A stretch of 9,415 nt of DNA, from assembly GCA_017379255.1 (NCBI GenBank), contig JAFNWZ010000389.1, positions 1-9,415 on the forward strand, given 5' to 3'. This DNA is from Akkermansia sp. (lineage in GTDB: Bacteria > Verrucomicrobiota > Verrucomicrobiia > Verrucomicrobiales > Akkermansiaceae). A program made the position numbers and the translations under genes. The notes under the pieces were generated by a model. The model had not been told where the DNA came from, did no database searches, and worked only from the letters and a program-made list of their open reading frames with translations. Within the stretch, counting starts at the first letter, position 1; each line of letters starts with the position of its first letter. Below are positions 1-5,176 of the stretch, one piece after another.

Positions 1-28
1 AATCGGGCATCATTCCTGCGATAACAGA

Positions 29-66
29 TATAATTTCTTGCTAAATGGGGGAAAACGCTGTAGACT
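29..66 (+). promoter_or_regulatory. candidate sigma70-type promoter(s) for the 132-725 gene
   Basis: A perfect TATAAT hexamer lies at 29-34, but nothing resembling TTGACA stands 16-18 bases upstream, so as a promoter it would depend on the -10 element. A second pair is better spaced: TTGCTA at 38-43 and TAGACT at 61-66, separated by 17 bases, each matching four of six consensus positions. The second would start transcription near base 73, at the edge of the inverted repeat at 74-100, a classic place for an operator. Either could drive the membrane-protein gene at 132. Promoter consensus in this lineage is assumed rather than known, so both are candidates only. Confidence 0.35.
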
Positions 67-73
67 GGCATCA

Positions 74-100
74 GTGACACCCCTCCTGTCAGAGTGTCAC
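74..100. promoter_or_regulatory. inverted repeat GTGACAC-13-GTGTCAC in the leader
   Basis: GTGACAC at 74-80 is perfectly repeated in inverse as GTGTCAC at 94-100 with a 13-base spacer. Inside the spacer, TGTCA at 87-91 can also pair with TGACA at 75-79, so three TGTCA-type half-sites are present and two mutually exclusive hairpins can form. No T-run follows, so it does not look like an intrinsic terminator of an upstream gene. It lies 31 bases before the start codon at 132 and just downstream of the promoter-like hexamers. An operator for a dimeric regulator, or an RNA leader structure, are both reasonable readings. Function is inferred. Confidence 0.4.
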
Positions 101-131
101 ATATACTCAGAATCGTCTCTACTGGTAAGAT

Positions 132-725
132 ATGAACAAATATTTAGATTGGCAGCTCCGCACAACTGGCTGGATTTCACTGGTGGCCGCGCTGGTGTGT
201 CTTGTATGCGCATTTGTGCTGCCTGATTCCCTTGGCAATAAAAACAGCCTGATTGAAGATGTGCAGATGGTGATAGTGGCCATAGGCCTGTATATAACCT
301 GCACGGCAAAAGACCGCAGGGCCTTGTTTGTGTTTGCATCGCTGTGCCTGTTTTTCATTCTTGCCCGAGAGGTGAATTATGGCCGCACGCTTATTATCTT
401 CGCCGATCCGGAGAATGCCAATAAGTATCCGAAGTGGAAGGATATGGAATACGGCTGGCTGGCTCATGTGGGGGTAGGGTTGTACATGGTCTGGTTGCTG
501 GTGTATTTCATCCGGCGCAAGGTGTGGAAGGAAATATCGGAAGTCCTGCGCTCCTTCTGCATACCTGCCTGGGAATTATTGGTGGCTGTAAGTGGCCTGG
601 TAGTTGGTGTTGCCAGCGAAAGCCTGCATAATTGCCTGCTGGAAGAGCTGGGTGAGGTGGTGATGTATGTGGGTGGTACCGGGCTGCTTTTCCTTTATTC
701 CCGAAACAAGGTCAGCAGACGATAA
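132..725 (+). CDS. polytopic inner-membrane protein of unknown function, 197 aa
   Basis: I do not recognise the family with confidence. The protein has about six hydrophobic helices, roughly at residues 13-31, 44-58, 64-78, 107-127, 145-162 and 175-190, short loops and a basic C-terminus, so it is an integral membrane protein without a cleavable signal. Charged residues sit inside or at the ends of the helices: E42-D43, R79-E80 in the motif AREVNYGR, H166, and E171-E172 with E175 in LLEELGE. Buried acidic, His and Arg residues in helices often mark metal, proton or lipid-headgroup sites, but no function can be named. The ATG at 132 is the first in frame; GGTAAG at 124-129 is a Shine-Dalgarno-like stretch, though very close. 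It is the first gene of the plus block. A 74-base gap separates it from the next gene, so it may be transcribed alone or with it. Confidence 0.85.
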   Translation: MNKYLDWQLRTTGWISLVAALVCLVCAFVLPDSLGNKNSLIEDVQMVIVAIGLYITCTAKDRRALFVFASLCLFFILAREVNYGRTLIIFADPENANKYPKWKDMEYGWLAHVGVGLYMVWLLVYFIRRKVWKEISEVLRSFCIPAWELLVAVSGLVVGVASESLHNCLLEELGEVVMYVGGTGLLFLYSRNKVSRR

Positions 726-726
726 T

Positions 727-761
727 CCGGTATCGAAACCGGGTGCTGCATTCTTTTTTTT
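727..761 (+). terminator. weak candidate intrinsic terminator
   Basis: CCGGT at 727-731 can pair with ACCGG at 738-742 around a six-base loop, and an unbroken run of eight T stands at 754-761. The stem is only five strong pairs (about seven with a wobble) and eleven bases separate it from the T-run, which is longer than in a normal intrinsic terminator. It lies directly after the stop codon of the 132-725 gene. It may give partial termination; the alternative is a plain intergenic stretch with a chance hairpin. Confidence 0.25.
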
Positions 762-799
762 GAACGTGTTACCACCCTGTTCCATCTAAACTAACCGTT

Positions 800-2353
800 A
801 TGAGTAAAAAGAAGATATGCGACCCGACCTGGTGGAGACTGGGGTGGATTCCGTATGCCGTGCTGCCCATGGTGGCCGGCGCGGCAGATTTGTGTTTCCC
901 GCTGATTCAGTCGGAAGGTTTGCAGCACCTGGGGATTGGGGCTGGTCTCGGTATTCTGCTTTTTATAGCGGCGATTTTATTGTTGCGCCGCGATTTTTCC
1001 CGGCTTGAGCAGGTGTTTCTGGCGTTGCTCGCTTTAGTTGCATTGGTCGGGCTGCTGGTCAGCGGCAGCCATGCGGTGTGGGCCGCAGCGCTGGTTCTGC
1101 CGTTTTTCGTCATCATGTTTGGCCGAGACAAGGCGGCAGTCCAGGTAGAAGAGGTGGAATACCGCAACTGGTGGAGCTTCTGGCACGAGCGGCGGCGCCA
1201 GGTGAAGGGTGGATTCTGGCGGCGTATTCTCCCCATGCTCATCAGTGTGCTGGTGGGTGTTGTCTGTTTCATTGCATTTCTCTGCATCTTTGCGAGTGGT
1301 AACCCGGTGGTGCAGATTGTGTGGGAAACCATTACCGACTGGTGGAACCGGCTGATGGAGTACCTGCAGATCAGCTGGGATTTCTGGTGGCATGTCCTTA
1401 TCTGGGCGGCTGGTATTCTGGGCTTCGGCCTGTTTACGGTGCAGCGCCCCGCGGTAGAGGCTGCGAATCTGCCCGAGGTTCCGGAGGAAGCCCCCGCAAC
1501 TGGGACGAGTCTTCTGCCGCACTTGCCGCTCATGATACTGCTGGGCGTTAATCTGGCGTTCCTTGTAGCCACGGGCACGGATATCGCCTTCCTCTGGTTC
1601 CGCCGTGTGCCCGAGGGCATTTCTCAGACCTCGTATCTGTACGAAGGGGCAGATTCCATCATCTGGGCATCTGTGCTGGCGGCAGGTTTGCTTCTTTATT
1701 TCTTCCGCCGCAAGGGCAGTGTGCGGCGCACCGTGGTAGCCCGCGGACTGGGGTATGCGCTGGCAGGTCAGACCCTGCTGCTGGCCGTCAGTGTGTATGT
1801 GCGCTTGTACAACCAGATAGAGGCGTATTCCTTTACCCCGCGGCGCATTCTGGCGGCAGAGTTTCTGCTGCTGGGTGTGGCCGGGCTTGTGATTCTGCTG
1901 TTTTACATGAGCCGTAGCGGGAGTTTCCTGCGCTATGCCCGTGTCTGCATTGGTACGCTCGGGCTTATCGGGCTTTGCTTCACCATCAGCAAGCCGTCCG
2001 CGCTCTCCGGTGATTTGAATATGCGCTTTGCAGCAGCTAATCCCAAATGGGCGTTCTCGGTGGATGATTTCAAGTACGATTGCTTTGTTGTGCAGGATAA
2101 TCTGGCCTTTGCGCTCTATGTATATGAGCGCCAGAAAGCCCTGAATGCTGAGTTTGAAAACGAATCCCTGGCGGATGAGTATAATCGCCAGATGAGTCGC
2201 TTTAATCAGAGCCTGAAAGTAGCGGCTCTGGCATTGGAACGCCGCAGCCATTCCTGGACCTTGTTCACGCTGCGCGATTACTGGGACCGCCGGGCGGCAG
2301 AACACATCCTCGGGCGACCGCTGGGTGCACCTGCTGTTGAGCCTGTTCACTAA
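800..2353 (+). CDS. large polytopic membrane protein, DUF4153/DUF4173-like, 517 aa
   Basis: About eleven hydrophobic helices are visible, roughly at residues 16-36, 44-62, 70-88, 90-108, 143-165, 195-214, 240-258, 285-302, 316-335, 352-370 and 378-396. Helices 6 and 7 are split by an acidic, Pro/Ala-rich linker (216-238), and a soluble, mostly helical tail follows (about 405-517). The second half looks like the DUF4153/DUF4173 membrane families: a 'GVNLAFLV' helix (249-256), then a Gly/Ser/Tyr stretch (272-283), then 'RLYNQIEAYSFTPRRI' (335-350), resembling the conserved R-x-x-x-Y-x-x-A-Y-G-x-T-x-x-R signature. The tail region near LNMRFAAANPKW (406-417) also fits where that family carries a conserved Asn. 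The assignment rests on remembered signature similarity; biochemical function is unknown for the family. The ATG at 800 has no Shine-Dalgarno. The next gene begins two bases after the stop codon, so the two are probably co-expressed. Confidence 0.85.
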   Translation: MSKKKICDPTWWRLGWIPYAVLPMVAGAADLCFPLIQSEGLQHLGIGAGLGILLFIAAILLLRRDFSRLEQVFLALLALVALVGLLVSGSHAVWAAALVLPFFVIMFGRDKAAVQVEEVEYRNWWSFWHERRRQVKGGFWRRILPMLISVLVGVVCFIAFLCIFASGNPVVQIVWETITDWWNRLMEYLQISWDFWWHVLIWAAGILGFGLFTVQRPAVEAANLPEVPEEAPATGTSLLPHLPLMILLGVNLAFLVATGTDIAFLWFRRVPEGISQTSYLYEGADSIIWASVLAAGLLLYFFRRKGSVRRTVVARGLGYALAGQTLLLAVSVYVRLYNQIEAYSFTPRRILAAEFLLLGVAGLVILLFYMSRSGSFLRYARVCIGTLGLIGLCFTISKPSALSGDLNMRFAAANPKWAFSVDDFKYDCFVVQDNLAFALYVYERQKALNAEFENESLADEYNRQMSRFNQSLKVAALALERRSHSWTLFTLRDYWDRRAAEHILGRPLGAPAVEPVH

Positions 2354-2355
2354 CC

Positions 2356-2874
2356 ATGACGCTGACCCGGCTCCAGTCTCCGGAACACCCGCTGGCGGGC
2401 GAGTGGTGGGCGCTGTATGAAAGCGCCTTTCCAGCCAGTGAGCGGCGCGGTGCAGTGCAGCATGCTGCGGCCATGCAGGATGCTGCATTTCATTGCTTCC
2501 ACCTGGCAGATGCGCAGGGTTTTGCGGGGCTGCTGAGTTATTGGCAGTGGGATACTCTCTGCTATGTGGAGCACCTGGCCATTGCTCCCGGCAGGCGGGG
2601 GCAGGGGATTGGGCATCTGGTGCTGCAGCATGTGCCCGCTCCTTCTATTCTTGAAATTGAGCCTGTGGTGGATGAACCGACCGCCCGTCGCCTGCGCTTC
2701 TATGAATCTTGCGGTTTTGTGCGTCTGTCCCAGCCGCATGTGCAGCTGGCCTACCAGGCCGGGCAGCCGGATGTGCCGCTCTGGCTGCTGAGCCGCCCTG
2801 CCGTGAGCGCGCAGATGGTGGCCGGGTTTGAGCGCCTCTTTCACGCCGGGCCCATGCGTTACCGCGAGATTTAA
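2356..2874 (+). CDS. GNAT-family N-acetyltransferase, 172 aa
   Basis: This is a single-domain GCN5-related acetyltransferase that would move an acetyl group from acetyl-CoA to an unknown amine. The acetyl-CoA-binding motif A is clear: strand 'YVEHLAIAP' (70-78), then R81-G-Q-G84-I-G86, fitting R/Q-x-x-G-x-G/A, followed by the helix 'HLVLQHV'. Motif B follows as 'EPTARRLRFYESCGFVRL' (107-124), the usual helix with Asn/Thr and Tyr before the GF strand. The N-terminal 'YESAFPASERRG' (21-32) and the 'E-x-EP..DEPTA' stretch (100-110) suit a GNAT subgroup common in gut bacteria. Length is normal for a one-domain GNAT. The ATG at 2356 lies two bases after the preceding stop codon with no clear ribosome site, suggesting translational coupling. 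The stop TAA (2872-2874) overlaps the stop of the opposing kinase gene. Substrate cannot be told; protein, peptide or small-molecule targets are all possible. Confidence 0.9.
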   Translation: MTLTRLQSPEHPLAGEWWALYESAFPASERRGAVQHAAAMQDAAFHCFHLADAQGFAGLLSYWQWDTLCYVEHLAIAPGRRGQGIGHLVLQHVPAPSILEIEPVVDEPTARRLRFYESCGFVRLSQPHVQLAYQAGQPDVPLWLLSRPAVSAQMVAGFERLFHAGPMRYREI

Positions 2875-4442
2875 TTCAGCGGCAGAGTCAGCGTGAATAC
2901 GGTGCCGTGGGAATCGCTCTTTTCAAGCTTGAGCTCACCACCGATGCTGCGGGCAACGTCCCGCGAGAGGGCAAGCCCCAGCCCCACACCCGGCTTTCGT
3001 CCCTCCACATCTCTGGCGGAGCGGGAGAAGGGGCGGAAAATATCGCGCTGCCACTTGGCGGGAATGCCGGGGCCATTGTCTGCAAAGCGGATGCTGAGCG
3101 TGTTGTGCCCGCGCATGGTGCTGATGCTGATGGTGGGGTGTTCTGCCGTGGCGGCATATTTGATGGCGTTATCTGCTAGGTTGGTAAAAATCTGCTCCAG
3201 TGAGATGATATCCGTATTCAGGGAAATCAGCTCGGCGCGTTTATCGTGCTTCACCTGCACTTTGAATCCGGCTTCGCGCAGGCGGGGTTCCACCTTGGAC
3301 AATGCGCGGTCAACCAGCTGGGGGCAGGGCGCTTTATCTGCCCTGCCGCGCAGTTTGCCGCGGGTCAGCCGCGCAAAGGCGAGCACGTTTTCCACCAGAT
3401 GCCCCAGCCGCTGGCTTTCCTGGTGCAGGGTATCGTGGTATTCATCCACTTTATCTGCCGGCACCAGTTTATTCTTAAGCATCTCTGTGATGAGCGAGAA
3501 GCTGGTGAGCGGCGTGCGCAGCTCATGCGTGACCGCCGAGACAAAATCTGCCCGGCGGCGTTCCAGCCGGGCATAGAAGAACAGCAGACCGAACAGAATG
3601 CCCACCGCCAGCACCGTGACCAGCGCGGCAGAGGCAAGCGTGCCGCGCATGGCTTTGCGGCGGGCGGCGGTGTCCGGCACTTCCACATCGTTCCCCGGGC
3701 GCAGTACCATGGGCAGCGGGGAGAGGTTGGCCGGTTCTTTTTTCTTGCACAGCGAAATGGAAGCCCCTTTCAGTGCGGGTTCCACAAAGGGCATGAGGCG
3801 CTCGGCCAGTTTGCCGGCATCCAGCAGAATCCCCTCGGCTGCTGAGCCGTGAGTCGTGCTGATATTGCGCATGTACACCAGGTCACCAATGTAGTACCAG
3901 GAATAGAACGGCCCCGGAGAGCCTTTCATTTCCATAGGGCGGCTGAAATCGTTGTCCTCTGCCTCGTATACTCCGAAAACCGGTAGCTGGGTCTTGAGGT
4001 CAATGGTTTTGTGCGTTGGCTGGCTGGGGTCGTAGACCGGGGCTGCCGGGTTGAACGCCTTGCGGCGGATGGTGTCTATAATGGCCGGGTTGCCTTCAAT
4101 TTCTGCTTTCAGGTGTTCCTGTCCCTCCGGCACCTGCAGCCCTGCGGGAGACAGCAGGAAATAGCCGCGCACATAATCGGGCATGTTTTCGGTGGGCGGC
4201 GCATAAACCAGCTGGCCAATGGGCGGGGCATAGCCCAGCTTGTCAATTTCCTGGCGCAGGAGGTTCTTCATTTCGGCCTGTACCCGGGGGATGGAGAGCG
4301 CAACCAGGCGTTTCTGCTGGGCTTCCTTATCAATCTGGAGCAGGCGGGTATCAAGCGTGAAGGCTTCGTAAGCCAGCCATGTTGCAGCGCTCAGGGTAAG
4401 CAGGGTGAAAAAGCAGATGATGAGGGCCAGTTTCTTATTCAT
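2871..4442 (-). CDS. membrane sensor histidine kinase of a two-component system, 523 aa
   Basis: Residues 5-25 form a first membrane helix. Residues 26-266 form a large extracytoplasmic sensor region that I do not recognise, and 267-290 a second membrane helix. A short linker leads straight into the HisKA domain with the H-box 'FVSAVTHELRTPLTS', phosphoacceptor H306. No HAMP domain fits in the gap. The HATPase domain shows the N-box 'NLADNAIKYA' (421-430, N425), G1 box DNGPGIP (455-461), F-box 'IFRPFSR' (468-474) and G2 box GVGLGLAL (485-492), so all catalytic elements are present. The kinase should autophosphorylate and pass phosphate to the adjacent regulator. Its ATG overlaps the regulator stop as ATGA, with GGAATGA just upstream as a possible ribosome site. 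Its own stop shares TTAA with the opposing acetyltransferase gene. The stimulus is unknown; the bat genes upstream suggest envelope or oxidative stress, by inference only. Confidence 0.95.
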   Translation of the reverse strand: MNKKLALIICFFTLLTLSAATWLAYEAFTLDTRLLQIDKEAQQKRLVALSIPRVQAEMKNLLRQEIDKLGYAPPIGQLVYAPPTENMPDYVRGYFLLSPAGLQVPEGQEHLKAEIEGNPAIIDTIRRKAFNPAAPVYDPSQPTHKTIDLKTQLPVFGVYEAEDNDFSRPMEMKGSPGPFYSWYYIGDLVYMRNISTTHGSAAEGILLDAGKLAERLMPFVEPALKGASISLCKKKEPANLSPLPMVLRPGNDVEVPDTAARRKAMRGTLASAALVTVLAVGILFGLLFFYARLERRRADFVSAVTHELRTPLTSFSLITEMLKNKLVPADKVDEYHDTLHQESQRLGHLVENVLAFARLTRGKLRGRADKAPCPQLVDRALSKVEPRLREAGFKVQVKHDKRAELISLNTDIISLEQIFTNLADNAIKYAATAEHPTISISTMRGHNTLSIRFADNGPGIPAKWQRDIFRPFSRSARDVEGRKPGVGLGLALSRDVARSIGGELKLEKSDSHGTVFTLTLPLN

Positions 4443-5131
4443 GATTCATTCCAACGGTATCCGCGGCCGCGGATGGTTTCGATATGCGATGAGGTGGTTG
4501 CACCCAGCTTTTCTCGCAAGCGGGTGAGCGTGACCGCTACGGTGCGGGTCTGCGCTGCGGTGTTCCGGCTGCCCCAGATGCGCAGCAGCAATTCCTCCTG
4601 CGGGATGACGCGACCGGGGTGGGTCAGGAAGTAGCGGAACAATTCAAATTCTTTCTCAGTGAGCGGCAGCGGCGTGCCATCGTCGAACCGTGCGCGGCGG
4701 GTTTCTCCATCCAGAGACCCGCCCGGGAAGCTCAGCACCTGCGCCACCGCCAGCTGGCGGCCTGGTGAGCGGCGCAGCACCGCGGCCACGCGTGCCATCA
4801 GTTCGGCAATGCTGAAGGGTTTGACCACATAGTCATCTGCCCCGAGTTGCAGGCCTTTCACCCGGTCCTGCTCGTCGCCGCAGGCGGTGAGGATGATGCT
4901 CGGTATGCCGGGGCATTCCTTCTGCATCATGCGCAGAAGCTGGAAGCCGCTGATTTCGGGCATGTTCACATCCAGCAGTGCCAGGTCCACCGGGGTGGAA
5001 AGCAGAAGCTCCAGCGCAGCGCGGCCATCGGGCGCCGTGCGCACCTCGTAGCCCGCGCCTGCCAGCGAATCAGCCACCACGCGGCGAATGGCTGCATCAT
5101 CTTCTGCCACCAGTATGCACTTGTTGCTCAT
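4439..5131 (-). CDS. OmpR/PhoB-family response regulator, 230 aa
   Basis: The N-terminal receiver domain (about 4-118) has the acidic pocket at D11-D12, phosphoacceptor D54 in 'ALLDVNMPEISG', conserved T82 and K104 in 'YVVKPF'. The C-terminal winged-helix domain (about 130-229) has the typical 'LTEKEFELFRYFLTHPGRV' region, the recognition helix around 'TVAVTLTRLREKLG' (197-210) and the wing 'IETIRGRGYRW' (217-227). It should be a DNA-binding transcription factor controlled by the adjacent kinase, whose start codon overlaps its stop. The start at 5131 fits the family N-terminus (MSNKCILVAEDD) but has no nearby Shine-Dalgarno. The only purine-rich stretch, AGGGGG (complement of 5154-5159), is 22 bases away and sits in front of a different, out-of-frame ATG. 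It follows the BatD/E gene by 45 bases with no terminator, so it is probably in the same operon. Targets are unknown. Confidence 0.96.
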   Translation of the reverse strand: MSNKCILVAEDDAAIRRVVADSLAGAGYEVRTAPDGRAALELLLSTPVDLALLDVNMPEISGFQLLRMMQKECPGIPSIILTACGDEQDRVKGLQLGADDYVVKPFSIAELMARVAAVLRRSPGRQLAVAQVLSFPGGSLDGETRRARFDDGTPLPLTEKEFELFRYFLTHPGRVIPQEELLLRIWGSRNTAAQTRTVAVTLTRLREKLGATTSSHIETIRGRGYRWNES

Positions 5132-5176
5132 CGGTATAGCACTGTAGCATGTTCCCCCTGCCGCCGCAAGTGAAAA

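Noticed and set aside
1034..2488. 484-codon open frame on the minus strand
   Set aside because: It is antisense to the membrane-protein gene, rich in His, Gln, Arg and Pro with no recognisable domain, while the plus frame has clean membrane helices and a linked GNAT gene.
2893..3845. Overlapping plus-strand frames (227 and 199 codons) opposite the histidine kinase
   Set aside because: Ser/Arg-rich or Gln/His-rich shadow translations; the minus strand encodes intact HisKA and ATPase motifs.
4459..4474. Perfect 16-base palindrome ATCCGCGGCCGCGGAT
   Set aside because: It encodes the conserved wing motif IRGRGYR of the OmpR-type regulator; Arg-Gly codons in GC-rich DNA readily form such a palindrome, so a binding site is not needed to explain it.
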